Source of the DNA: Acanthosepion esculentum
Taxonomy: Eukaryota; Mollusca; Cephalopoda; Sepiida; Sepiidae
Assembly: GCA_964036315.1 (NCBI GenBank)
Contig: OZ038488.1
Coordinates: 67,968,342-68,032,341 of the forward strand
DNA length: 64,000 nucleotides
Direction of reading: 5' to 3'
A program made the translations under genes and the position numbers. Positions 33,356-43,750 of this stretch are shown in pieces. Position 1 is the stretch's first letter, and each line of letters begins with the position of its first letter. Below the pieces are notes generated by a model. It ran no database searches. It was not told the DNA's origin and was given only the letters and a program-made list of their open reading frames with translations.

Positions 33356-34215
33356 TATATCAAATTAATAAAAATGATTCATTTTCATCTGAGATTATTA
33401 TACAATTCAAAAATATATTTTGGCTTTAAATAAGGGTTGATAAACCGTAAAACAAACCAATTTAATCTGAGATGGTAATAGTCCCATTTGGATAGACCTT
33501 GCATACTTTTCAGGATATGCTACTAGTTAATTATAAAGATTAGGTGCACTTTTGCTTTATCTGATTTTTTTTTGTCTGATAAAATGTGACATTAATTTTC
33601 GAAAATCTAACAATATGAAAATAATTGTGATCTCGTGTAGTACTCTTAGAGAAACGCTGGTCTAATCAATGTTCCTTGTTTTTGAAAGGCGTGAAATTTT
33701 ATATCGTAAATACTTCAGTCCCTATATTCCATCACAGATTCGTTGAAAATCGCTAAAATCTTATTTAGATTGCTTCTTTCTTCTTTAACATTATTTGAAC
33801 TCAGATTGAGTGTTGGCACAGTGAATTACATCAACTCAAAGACTTTTAGAAACATTTTTATCGCAGGAACGACTTGCGTTTCTCTTGTCTTATTTTATGA
33901 CGAAAATATCACCTGTTAAAAACTCACGTTTCTGTTGACCTAAGCATACATCACATAAACAAAACCTGCAGTTAGAAACTAAAGAGTATTTTAAAAGAAA
34001 ATAGCAAATCTAAAATTGTTGTGTAAAAATTATTTTTGAAGACATAAAAGATTTGTGCAACATGGGGAAATTTTGAAAAATATTAAGAATATTTTAGCCC
34101 AGTAAGGCATTTTTACCTCTAATGGAACAGTAACAATTAGGTAGACATTGCTTATATGTAAAACAACCGGTGTAATTAATATCAAAAGGGGAAATCAATG
34201 GTGAAATACAAGACG
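33356..34215. other. No recognised feature
   Basis: AT-rich, no ORF and no repeat placed. Confidence 0.4.
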
Positions 34216-34217
34216 AG

Positions 34218-34219
<2 letters not shown>

Positions 34220-34266
<47 letters not shown>
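34220..34266. repeat. (TA)n microsatellite
   Basis: Uninterrupted TA run bounding the Penelope fragment on its left. Confidence 0.9.
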
Positions 34267-34268
<2 letters not shown>

Positions 34269-34279
34269 ACAATAGGAAA

Positions 34280-34836
34280 ACTGTAATAGTTCCCGACGTG
34301 TTTCGTCCGATGTGGACTTTTTCAAGGCAAAAACGAAATGAATTTATTAAATAAAATAATAATAACAAGACAAAATGTCCTTTGTAACTGGGAGAATTTA
34401 GAGAACGCTATTTTCATAGTGTTAACAGAAAATTACGTCAATTACTGTCACGCGTGTAGATATTGTTTTTATTGCTGTGTTGACTGATTCAACCATTTTC
34501 TTTTGATTTCTTGATACTGTTCTGTACGTTTGTTTGGTGGAGTAGTAATTCTGTTAAGAAAGGTGAAATAGGGAAAAGGCCTGGGCGTAGATTAATATTT
34601 GGGTAATATTCAATGGCGGCACTCTGGAGGATTTTCTTTCTCAGTGAGTTATTTTCTTTTTTTATCAATGTAGCATTTTTAAAATCAAAATTGTGGTTGA
34701 ATTTATTTCTATATATGACTAGTGTATTAGCTAAGTTGTTTTTTGTGAGGTCTCTTTTGTGCCCATAAATGCGTTTTTTAAACCGCCATTGAATATTACC
34801 CAATTGTCTTTTTCTACAGGTTAACTCTGAGAAATT

Positions 34837-34842
<6 letters not shown>
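34280..34842 (-). mobile_element. Penelope-like element 2, 3' fragment
   Basis: A 117-residue minus-strand frame (34842-34489) reads FKKRIYGHKRDL, then NLANTLVIYRNKFNHNFDFK and ATLIKKENNSLRKKILQSAA, the C-terminal half of a GIY-YIG endonuclease as found in Penelope-like elements (the Arg/His strand, then the Glu-bearing helix). The YIG part is lost. Downstream on the same strand lies a compact gtcc...ggacgaaac motif. AT microsatellites bound both sides. It belongs to a different subfamily from elements 1 and 3. Confidence 0.65.
34290..34328 (-). ncRNA. Degenerate hammerhead-like core
   Basis: The minus strand reads cttgaaaaagtcc, acat, cggacgaaacacgtc: a gtcc/ggac stem followed by GAAAC and a GTC triplet. 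The CUGAUGA strand is not intact, so at best it is a relic. Confidence 0.25.

Positions 34843-34915
<73 letters not shown>
34840..34915. repeat. (AT)n microsatellite
   Basis: Very long uninterrupted AT run. Confidence 0.9.
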
Positions 34916-34916
<1 letters not shown>

Positions 34917-34919
34917 TTG

Positions 34920-35300
34920 AAAAATTATTTACTATTCACAAATTACATATTAAATAAAAAAAAGATGTAAAAAGAGAACTCTCAGGGACTCATCGCTTTT
35001 TAGGGGTTGAAGAGATATTCTTAAATGAAGGTTGCATAAATCTTTCTCGATGCATGGGTTGCTGAGCGACGAGGACGGAACCATTCTGGTATTTTTCTAG
35101 AAATATCTTCTGAGAGATAGGATAAATTTCTGTTTCTTTTGTTGAGACTCTGCTTTTGAATTTATCTGGTGTTGTTGGCGATAATGTTGAACATTAGACT
35201 TAAGACTTGGGCATCAGTTGTAGTCTTTTAACAAAACCACTTTTTAAAATGGTTGACATCTTATTGCTTATCATGCTTTCCTCACACTGGTGATCAGCAT
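34920..35300. other. No recognised feature
   Basis: No repeat or coding motif placed. Confidence 0.35.
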
Positions 35301-35309
35301 TCAAGGACT

Positions 35310-35778
35310 TGTAGCGGACCGTGGGGGTGAAGATGTGAAGAGATATCAGAAGGTTAAAATTTCCTGCTGGCGGGTCCAGCTACATGAGAATGTCGGACTT
35401 TAATTAAGTCCAAAGAAGACAAAGAAAACAAACAAGACCGATATACATGGGTAAACAAATATATATTAATAACAAAACAAGTTAAGCAAAGACATGGACT
35501 GTTACAAAGAGTTTGTATGGAGAAATTATGTGTGTGTTGTAAGTGTTCGTACGTACGTGTATTGTTCTTAGTGCGTTGCCAGAATTTGGGAAACGTTGTA
35601 TCTGTGAGAGGTCACATATTGGCCTAAGTGGAAAAAGAGAGATTTTACCTCGCCAGGTAGCGGCCCAAGGCCTAAGTCGAAAAACAGAGAGAGAGAGAAG
35701 AGTCAGCCAGTATTTATAGCGAGGGGAGAGAGACCCCTGTTGAAGGATTAAAGAACTGAGGAGGAGCTAACTGCGACA
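35310..35778 (+). mobile_element. Solo LTR, copy 2
   Basis: 469 bp, same family as 19243-19690 (tgtagcggaccgtggggg ... gctaactgcgaca). The 4-bp duplication gact lies at 35306-35309 and 35779-35782. Confidence 0.85.
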
Positions 35779-35782
35779 GACT

Positions 35783-36160
35783 CGTATTTATGGGGGGAAA
35801 TAGGCTACATATGATTGCGTACGGTTTTCAGCGTTAGATTTGGGCGTAAATATTTGGCACATATTTCCCTGTAAGTTGTTGGTGAGTCACGTTTATTAGA
35901 ATATAAAACAAGGATAGTTTTTAAATTTTTCTGTTTAAAAAAGATCTTTTGAATAAAATATTGTAATTTTTCAAATACTTTTAAAATAAATTCTTATATT
36001 TTATTGGTGTGAGTAATGTCTTTTGTATAATGTAAATTCTAATTTTTCAAACACAATTTTTCTTAATAAATTCTTATAGTTGCTTTTCATTTAATTTTTA
36101 CCGCATACAAATCTCACTCAGTTCAAACATTAATAGTTAATTAATAATTAATAAATAATG
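35783..36160. other. No recognised feature
   Basis: AT-rich sequence, nothing placed. Confidence 0.4.
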
Positions 36161-36164
36161 TTCG

Positions 36165-36255
36165 CAAATGCCTATTGTTTTAATTAAACTAAGCAAGAAG
36201 TGATTTGTTAAATATAACGCCTCTAAAACGAAACTGCTCTCTATTCGTCTTAACA
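36165..36255 (+). pseudogene. Short family J LINE fragment
   Basis: gcaagaagtgatttgttaaa and aaaacgaaactgctctctat match the start of the longer copy at 36828-36895. Confidence 0.55.
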
Positions 36256-36759
36256 TTTTTGATGGATTGGGGAATGTTGTCCTTGTCCCAAAACTGCTGC
36301 ACAAGCTATGGTCATTGATGAAAAACCTCTGTGGTGTAGTGTGATAAGACGACCACACTCTACACACTTTCCTTCCAAGTACTGCTATAAACAACGGAAG
36401 TGAGCAAGAAAGTTATAATGATAATCTTTTCGAAGCATCTTTACTCTGCGTACTTTAGCTCTATTACCATAACAACAGTCCCAATACTTTTTGAGCAGAC
36501 CTTATATGTGTGTGTGTGTGTTTGCATATCTATAATAACAAGATCTATAATATGAACAATTAAAATATATGAATCACAGAAGAACTTTAATATTTTATTA
36601 ACAAAGAAGAAAGTCTTTATAAATTATTTCTAAATTTATAAGTGTGGAACATTGAATCGGCAAAGCAAATCACAAATTCCGGTCTAGACTGTTGCGATCA
36701 CTTTCGCACAAATCCATCTGTAAGGCAAACTTAAAAAGTTTAATAATAATAAGTATTAG

Positions 36760-37545
36760 CCTGATCGGTTCGACAAGATCAAATTGGCAGTTGATCTAAA
36801 AACCTGCCTAAATTTTGTTGTTAACTGGAGCAAGAAGTGGCTTGTTAAATTTAACACCTCCAAAACGAAACTGCTATCTATTAATCGCCTTAAACCGTTT
36901 TATTTTACCTTCCATTATCATGACTGATGGTAACCTCCAGGAGAACAACCCACTGCGCCTTCTTGGTCTAACGATTTTCACTGAGATGAACAATTATATT
37001 GACTCATTTTCTAAATCTGCTGCTAGGAAAGTAGGTTCGCTCTCTTGTGGTGGACAAGAGATTTGCCAGAATCAGTCTCGCACATTTATAATTCTACCAT
37101 TCGTCTGTTCATTAAATATTGTTGCAACATTTTATCTGCCCACTTTAGCTTTAGATCTAGAGATTCTTGTTAAAATTCAAAGAACAATTGGCAACGTTAT
37201 CGGTCCTTACTTGGCATCTCATTTGCAGTCACTTTCCCACCACCTTAGCCTAGCTTCTCTATGCCTCTCCTATAAAGATTTTGACAGTAATTGTTCTGAT
37301 CGGCTTTCATCTTGGTACCTCGACTTCACGAATTTAAGCGCAGTACTAGATTGGCAGCTAGGTCTCACAATTTTACTGCTGAAGTTCCTAGTTATAACTA
37401 TAAGTTCTATGCTAACAGTTTCTTCCCTCGTACCTCTCGGGTGTGGAACTCTCTTCCGCTTTCCTGATTTCCTGTCAAAAATCTAAATGTAATATCAATC
37501 GTCATCTTGAATACTGTTCTTTTATTGTTCTTTCTGTTTCCGGGT
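36760..37545 (+). pseudogene. Family J LINE, long open fragment
   Basis: A 223-residue open frame (36815-37486) preserves the region after the RT catalytic core: SGLLNLTPPKRN, then NPLRLLGLTIFTEMNNYIDS, FSKSAARKVGSLS, LEILVKIQRTIGNVIGPYLA, SHHLSLASLCLSYKDF, FPDFLSKI. It opens in one frame with a few internal shifts relative to other copies (for example after TLALD and FTNLS), so the open frame is partly accidental. No active-site residues are included. Confidence 0.7.
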
Positions 37546-38200
37546 TTATGACATATCATGTTGAAACACCGGTTCTCTGTCTATATTTCTGAGATGAGGT
37601 ATTGTAATTATTTACATTATTTACTGTTGTCCTCATCTTTATTGCCATATTCCCGATGTTTCGGCCGTTGTACGCTCTGTAGTAGACAAGAATTGAATTC
37701 ACAATTTTTTTGTGCTGAACAAAATCTTGGAGAATTGAGTTAAAGCGAGATAACAGACATTCGAAAGATGCATGGCACGTGGAATTAGAACAATATACCC
37801 CGGCAAATGAAAAAAAGGGTTCAGTTCGAAATTCTAATCACCTGAAGAAGGCCAGATCGTACAATGGCCGAAACGTGAATATGGCAATAAAGATGAGGAC
37901 AACAGTACGAACAATGTAAATAATGTAAATAAACCGCTTCTCGTACGATCACCGAAGTTAAGCAACGTCGAACCTGGTCAGTACCTAGATGGATGACCGC
38001 TTGAGAATACCAGGTACTGTAAGCTTAGAGGTACAGGTGGTGTAATGGATAATGTCTCAGAAATGGTGATCGAAGAGGCGAGTTCCAATTCCAGTCGGGT
38101 TCGTTATATTCACTTCCGTGCAAATATTCTTGGGAAAGGTATGAATACACATATTCCCCCCCCCCAGCTATGCATTAATAGGTTTTATCAGTAAATCATT
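37546..38200 (+). repeat. 5S rRNA/tRNA composite SINE, split by a foldback SINE
   Basis: The 5S-derived head begins at 37546-37576 (atgacatatcatgttgaaac, accggttct) and resumes at 37932-38025 (gatcaccgaagttaagcaac, gtacctagatggatgaccgc, aggtactgtaagct), covering the A-box and C-box of the 5S internal promoter. A tRNA-like unit follows (A box ggtggtgtaatggata; B box cgagttccaattcc), then the shared body (gtgcaaatattcttgggaaa) and a C-run tail ending ccagctatgcatt. The interruption at 37577-37931 is another SINE. Confidence 0.8.
37577..37931 (+). repeat. Composite foldback SINE, copy 3, inserted in a 5S-SINE
   Basis: Left end ctgtctatatttctgagatg, then the reversed tail (cgatgtttcggccgttgtac), then a shortened plus-sense SINE (gcatggcacgtggaatta, cctgaagaaggcc...ggccgaaacgtg) ending in aatgtaaat. 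Flanking ccggttct and ccgcttct look like a slightly diverged 8-bp target duplication of the 5S sequence. Confidence 0.7.
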
Positions 38201-38235
38201 ATTACCTCCCCAAAATTCTTACAATCTCAAGGGTC

Positions 38236-38712
38236 TGTCGGAGTTAGCTCCTCCTCAGTTCCTTAATCCTTCAACAGGTGTCTCTCTCCCCTGGCTTTAA
38301 ATACTGGCTGACCCTTCGCCTCGATCTCTCTTTTCCACTTAGGCCTTGGGCCGCCACCTCGCGCGGAGGTGAGGTAAATCTCTCTTTTCCACTTAGAGCA
38401 ATATGTGACCTCTCACAGATACAGCGTTTCCCAAACTCTGGGAACACGCTAAGAACAATACACGTATGTACGAACACTCACAACACACACACACACACAT
38501 TATTTCCCCACACAAACTCTATGTAACTGTCCATGTCTTTGTGTAACTTGTTATTAATATATATTTGTTTACATATATATATCGGTCTTGTTTGTTTTCT
38601 TTGTCTTCTTTGAACTTAATTAAAGTCCAACATTCTCATGTAGCTGGACCGACCAGCAGGAAATTTTAACCTTCTGATATCTCTCCACATCTTCACCCCA
38701 CGGTCCACTACA
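38236..38712 (-). mobile_element. Solo LTR, copy 3
   Basis: 477 bp, minus orientation, same family as copies 1 and 2. The 4-bp duplication ggtc lies at 38232-38235 and 38713-38716. The two small ORFs across it are not genes. Confidence 0.85.
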
Positions 38713-38796
38713 GGTCGATAAACCGTAAGACACAAACTAATCATTTAAAACTCTGTTTCTTTCACTCTCAATAACCTCTTGCATCCTAGTAGCTTT

Positions 38797-39470
38797 CATT
38801 TGATGGATTTGTTGACAAGTTGCCGTAAAGTTTATTAATAATATTCAAAAAAATATCTTCATTTTCTGGCAAAAGTAGAGGATGTGGCTAAAAAAATTCG
38901 TTATGCTCTTGTGGACGACAGGAAATAATCAAGCGGTGAAGTGATTAAAAACAAAAAGAATCTAATTAACCAATTAGAATAAACCGTCAAATCACTTCAT
39001 CACGTGACGCAGCTATATATAAGGCACAAACCTCACAGGCGTGCCAAAACCCAAAACGTCCGACGAACTGCACAACTTCAAAAAACATTCTTCCTTCCCT
39101 GCTGACGGCACCAATTAGTTTTTAATTTGCTACAAATTACAATTGCCTTTCCTTTATTGAATATTTTGTAAGGCGATTCCACTAAAATCTTAATGATTCA
39201 CTTTTTTTTAAGAACGTCCATTCTTTATATTGATCCTCTCGCCTCGCTGTGTTTTAATTCGTTTGTTTTATACACCGTACTTAATAGCTTCCTTCGCGTG
39301 TAATATTTGTATGCCGCCAGACTCTTTTTTTTTTTTTTTTTTTGGTAACCCTGTCTGAGGCCAGTCTACCGAATCACTTAGCCCCATCATCTGCTTTTGC
39401 CAGAAATAGAGTTTTTCTTCTGAACTCTATTAATAAACTTTACGGCAACCTGTCATCAAGTCCATCAAAT
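38797..39470. mobile_element. Element with about 100-bp inverted termini and promoter-like core
   Basis: 38797-38895 (atttgatggatttgttgaca, gttgccgtaaagtttattaa, ttctggcaaaagtagag) is inverted at about 39372-39470. The core holds caattagaat, cacgtg (39001) and tatatataagg (39014). No ORF. Probably a non-autonomous DNA element. Confidence 0.55.
39014..39023 (+). promoter_or_regulatory. TATA-box-like site
   Basis: tatatataag preceded by an E-box (cacgtg) 8 bp upstream and a CAAT motif about 45 bp upstream. No transcript can be shown. Confidence 0.3.
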
Positions 39471-39479
39471 AAAGAGTAT

Positions 39480-40060
39480 ACTTAGAAGCGGGCGAAGACA
39501 AAAGAACACTTATCAAAACACCATCTTCATTCTCTCTATGGCGCTAATTGGCAGTTGTGAATATTAAATTCTCTCCTTCTCTGCTCATTAAATCCGAGAT
39601 CAATGCTTGCCTGGTAAAAGTAACAAACATGGAGGAATTCTTTTGTGTCATCTTATACCCTTTTATGTCAGATTTTCCTATTTCTACAGAACATTAACTG
39701 CTGCTGAAGCTTACTTCAAACAGAACGATAGATGCCAATAGGGTATGCTTTGCAACTGTAAATGAATCTCCAAGAGTTCAACCTCATAGTCATCTGGCAT
39801 AATTATAATCTCACTCTAGATCTAAGGCTTACAATGATATCTTCGCTGGGCTTACATTATAGCATTTACTAGTAAAAGGAAATTCTTTCTTTTTTTCCCA
39901 ACTTTTTTGTATATAACAGTAAGACAAAACTCTTATTGATGTACTGTTAGCACAAGCTTATTTTGTATATATTCGCCTCAAGGAAAACTATTGTGGATAC
40001 TAATAAGAGGAAAGCTTTAGTTGATACTTGTACCACGTTACATTTTTTCTAATGTTCACC
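39480..40060. other. No recognised feature
   Basis: No ORF or repeat placed. Confidence 0.4.
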
Positions 40061-40069
40061 CAGTACAAG

Positions 40070-40215
40070 GCTCGAGAGCCATTCAAGGTAGAATGAGGTT
40101 TGTGATATGAATGTAAAATATAAAGTTAAGCTTATGAGGATATGGAAGATAGATAATGATTGGCCTTTGACGAGGTTAAGATTGTAGCGTTTGGGGAAGT
40201 ATCCAGCTCTTTTGA
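40070..40215 (-). pseudogene. Family K LINE fragment, copy 3
   Basis: attcaaggtagaatgaggtt and gaggttaagattgtagcgtt, followed by tggggaagtatcc, match the other family K copies. Too short to translate usefully. Confidence 0.4.
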
Positions 40216-40289
40216 ATGTAATAGAAATGCGTACCTATTTTCTATATACTTATATTATTTCTTATCACTCTAAACCAAGGTCTTGCGTC

Positions 40290-40545
40290 CTTATCAGGCT
40301 GAAACACCAGTTTCAGTACACCACTGTAGTTAAGCAACGTCGAATCTAATCAGTACCTAGATGGGTGACCGCTTAGGAATATCGGGTGCTGTAAGTTTAG
40401 GTGTGCGGTTGGTGTAACGGATAACGCAACGGAATTGTTAATCGGAGAGCCGAGTTTCAATTCCCGTTGGCTTCGCTATATTCACTAACGCGCAAATACC
40501 CTTCGGAAAGGTATGAATCCATCTATTCTACCCCCTCCCCACCAG
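40290..40545 (+). repeat. 5S rRNA/tRNA composite SINE
   Basis: 5S part: gtagttaagcaacgtcgaat, cagtacctagatgggtgacc, cgggtgctgtaagttt. tRNA part: ggttggtgtaacggata and cgagtttcaattccc. Body: gcgcaaatacccttcggaaa. Confidence 0.8.
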
Positions 40546-40689
40546 GTTAGTTTGTAAGACTTGTATCACCAAATCATTATCTCCCAAAAACGTTTTACAG
40601 TCTAAAAATATTTATAAAAATAAATTAAATAACCTGTAACCTCTTTTTAGACTCTAAAAATTTGGGGGATTATAATAATGGTTTGGAGA

Positions 40690-40935
40690 TACTTACTGAT
40701 TAACCCACACCATGCGGAGATAGGTGGAGTCATACTATTCCCAAGGATATTTGTGCGTAAGTGTAACGAAACAAGCTGGAATTAGAAACCGGCTCTCCAA
40801 TAAACAATTCTGAGGTATTATCCATTGCACATCCAAGCTTACCTCACTTGATATGCTCAAGTGGTCACCCATCTAGGTACGGACCAGATTTTATGTTACT
40901 TAACTTCGGTGATCGTACGGGAACCAGTATTTTTG
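40690..40935 (-). repeat. 5S rRNA/tRNA composite SINE, reversed
   Basis: Reversed order: body (attcccaaggatatttgtgc), B-box and A-box complements (attatccattgcacatcc), then the 5S complement (ggtcacccatctaggtac, cggtgatcgtacgggaacc). Lies about 150 bp from the previous copy in inverted orientation. Confidence 0.8.
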
Positions 40936-41020
40936 CTTATACTTGAAACACAAAGCTATGCTTTTTACTCTAGTAACATGTTTTTTTTTTAATTCCAAGT
41001 TGACAATATTACGAAAGGAC

Positions 41021-41498
41021 AGTGTGCGATGGATAAATTGTCCAAATTATGTGAAAATGAAAATAACACTTACATCTCATTTTAACAGATGTATTTACCA
41101 AAACTAAACAAAAATATCTTGAAATACTAAAGAGTAAATTTATTCAGTAAAATCGCCATTGGCTTCAACCACGGCCATAATACTTACCTTCAGTTCATCT
41201 TTGACGTTGACTGGAGATATCATCCAACTCTTTCTGAATCCTCTGCACTGTGCTCAGGTTGACACCCAGACACTCTCAAATGTTCGTATTGGAGCTTCCG
41301 GCGCGAATGCCAAGCAGTACAACATGCCGTTTTCAAATTTCAGGCGGAGTGAATTGTGTCATGGTGCTCTTTTACTTACAGACGGTGCCCCACTGATCCT
41401 ACTATACTGTGCAGTCGACAAAATCAAAAACAACGCGCATATGCCCGAAATTAAAAATATAAAATAGCGACAATTTACCCATCGCGCCGTTTAGAACA
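41021..41498 (-). mobile_element. Deletion derivative of a Tc1/mariner-type transposon
   Basis: Inverted ends share gcgatggrtaaattgtc (left near 41026, right near 41468-41487). Minus-strand reading gives MTQFTPPEI, GIRAGSSNTNI and CLGVNLSTVQRIQKELDD, an N-terminal helix-turn-helix region, which then jumps to DELKVSIMAVVEANGDFTE followed by a stop, a transposase C terminus. The whole catalytic domain between them is deleted. The 102-residue plus-strand ORF here is antisense. Confidence 0.65.
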
Positions 41499-41760
41499 AA
41501 AGAAAGGATACGAAAACATTACGCTAATTTTTCTTCGAGAGTATCCTGGTCAAACGTTAGAAAACTGGTAGTGTCAGAATGTGGAGATGTGCACTGTCAG
41601 GGATCAAATTTAGAAAGACTAAACAAGTTAGTTACTGCAACAGGGAACACGTTTTTGTTATTTAATATCATGCAACTCGGATGGAATTCGACTCCAGACA
41701 AATCTGGTACTGTAATTCTTTTTCTAGGATTTTCCTGTTTAAAAATACTGCATTATACCA

Positions 41761-42134
41761 GAGTCTGTCTATATTTCTGAGATGAGGTATTATGTACAGT
41801 ATTTACATTAGTCGGACTATTGTCCTCAAGGACACATGGCACAGTGGATAAAGGCGTTGGTTAGATCCAGTGACAGACCCAAAGAGTGTGAGTTCAATAC
41901 CCGGTTAAGGCAGTGGAGAACTTTCAGAGGGAAAATTAGCAGGAGATAACTGATAACTGACATCCATCAAACATGGCACGTGGAACTAGAACAGTCTACC
42001 CCCAGTGATCGAAATAAAGCGTTCAGTTCGAAATTCCAACCACCTGAAGAAGGCCGGAGTGTACAACGGCCGAAACGTTGTGACAAATATGGCGACAAAG
42101 ATGAGGACAATAGTCCGACTAATGTAAATGCTGT
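41761..42134 (+). repeat. Composite foldback SINE, copy 4, with target duplication
   Basis: Flanked by the 11-bp direct repeat gcattatacca (41750-41760, 42135-42145). A perfect 28-bp inverted pair (acattagtcggactattgtc core) lies at about 41801-41828 and at the right end. Between are A box (ggcacagtggataaagg), B box (gtgagttcaatacc) and the tail ctgaagaaggcc...ggccgaaacgttgtga. This is the best-defined copy. Confidence 0.8.
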
Positions 42135-42779
42135 GCATTATACCAATATTCTATTTTTCTTGACTCGAATAAGCACTTTCGTGGAAATCCAGCTTATTTT
42201 TACAGAAAAATTCAACGTAAACGCAGCAGCCTTGGCGGTGTCTGAACTCAAACTGACTGTTCCATTTTCAGCGCTGATAAGCATCATGCTACCCTTACAT
42301 CCTTTCTTCATCAGCTGCACAATTTCTTTTTTCGTATAGTTGCACTTTTACTTTTCTTAGCATAAAGAAACTTTATACCTCAAAAAAGTTGGGTCACAAT
42401 ACAACCAAAATCAATGGTTTTGAATATGATTAAAATTAAACGCTCCTAATGCCATCTAAAATAAATGAACACACTTGAAATTCAATGTTATTTTCGTTAG
42501 TTTATCCAGAGAAAAAGTGAGCACACTATGAAGCATATTATAAACGAATGATGCATTGGTTTAAGTAACGCCCCGTGTGAGATTAGCTTATCGGCAAGTA
42601 TTTATATTATTCCGTGACAACTTGGTCTTATTTCAAGGTTTGTTCATCTATCATTCGTGGGATATGTCAAAAGACTACCCATTCCTGTTGGCTTTCGTTT
42701 AGATATTTAATATACAAATATACATTAAAATTGAATCAACTTGTCATAGAAGAATTATACTTATCATTTCTTCTGATCT

Positions 42780-42960
42780 GCGATATGTATGGGTATATCT
42801 CGAAGGAGTTCGACAGGGTTTGGCATACTGGCCTTCTACACAAGCTCAAAGGCTACAGTGTCTCGGGACGAATATAATAATTCCTAACAAATCGTGTAAT
42901 GAAGATCATGTTGAACAGACATGCTTCCAGATCACTTCATACTAATACTTGTGACCTTCC
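42780..42960 (+). pseudogene. LINE reverse-transcriptase fragment (motif A region)
   Basis: YGYISKEFDRVWHTGLLHKL followed by KGYSVSGRI is the FDxVWH catalytic motif region of jockey-type reverse transcriptases; a shifted frame continues FLTNRVMKIMLNRHASRSLH. Ser-Lys-Glu-Phe-Asp retains the catalytic Asp. Only about 60 residues remain. Confidence 0.75.
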
Positions 42961-43059
42961 GTACTATAACTTTTCCTCCCGTAAGATGAAATCACGCACA
43001 TGTCACTTGTCAATCAACACCTCTGTTAAGACCGGCTTTTTATCATTTTAAAGTACATT

Positions 43060-43345
43060 TTTTCAGCGCAGAAAGTAAGTAATGTTTGTTTCAAAATACA
43101 TTAAATAAACTTTATAATTTCTATTTTTCTTAAATTATTTTTTAAAAATCATAACTGATTTTTTAAACGAATTTTAAACGGAAACTTTCACTTTTGTAAA
43201 CAAAAGTTAAAAAAATGGCTGACGATCGATTTTCTGTCAATTTTGCTGATAAAAAAAAAGATTTTTAACGAAAATTTTGGACATGTTAGAAATTATTAAA
43301 AAATGTAAAAAAATAATCAAAAAATACTTTGATCTTTCCTCTTGA
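43060..43345. repeat. AT-rich dispersed repeat B, copy 3
   Basis: Resembles the 3' part of copy 1 (aaaaagatttttaacgaaaa, ttttggacatgttagaa, aataatcaaaaaatac). Confidence 0.45.
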
Positions 43346-43699
43346 TAATAACAAACATTTTGACGATAACATTTTTTTTTCGTCAAGTTTAAGGCCGTTA
43401 TTATCCTACTATGATCATTTCCCAGCGATCTCATGTCGGTACCTAATTTATAATATGGCATAGCTAAAGGCAGGTAATTTCATCGGCCCTCCTGTTATCA
43501 GGTATTCTATGTAGACAGGGATGTTTTTTAATGAAAAAATCATACTTGCCTAGTTAAAACAAAAATACACAATTATCTTGATGTCTTATTCTTGCCAAAG
43601 TTGATCAAAGTTTTCACTGTTGCAATTTTTGGATACATCCTTATTTACTAGTGAGCCAACCAAAATGAGCTGACTCATTTTATAGTTTACCAAGAGAAA

Positions 43700-43750
43700 G
43701 TTAACCAATCAGAAGACTTGAAATATTCAATCCGACGTGTATAAAGGCGG
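43700..43750 (+). promoter_or_regulatory. CCAAT and TATA-like pair
   Basis: ttaaccaatcag at 43701-43712 and gtataaaggcgg near 43738. Layout fits a core promoter, but the 78-residue ORF that follows (43756) has no recognisable domain. Confidence 0.3.

Noticed and set aside
36137..36394. 85-residue minus-strand ORF
   Set aside because: The plus strand of its right part is a family J LINE fragment and the remainder has no recognisable motif.
38271..38526. Two overlapping ORFs on opposite strands
   Set aside because: Both lie inside a solo LTR with defined target duplications.
41159..41467. 102-residue plus-strand ORF
   Set aside because: Antisense to the transposase remnant that reads on the minus strand.
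41980..42339. 119-residue plus-strand ORF
   Set aside because: Its first half is SINE sequence and the rest has no recognisable domain.
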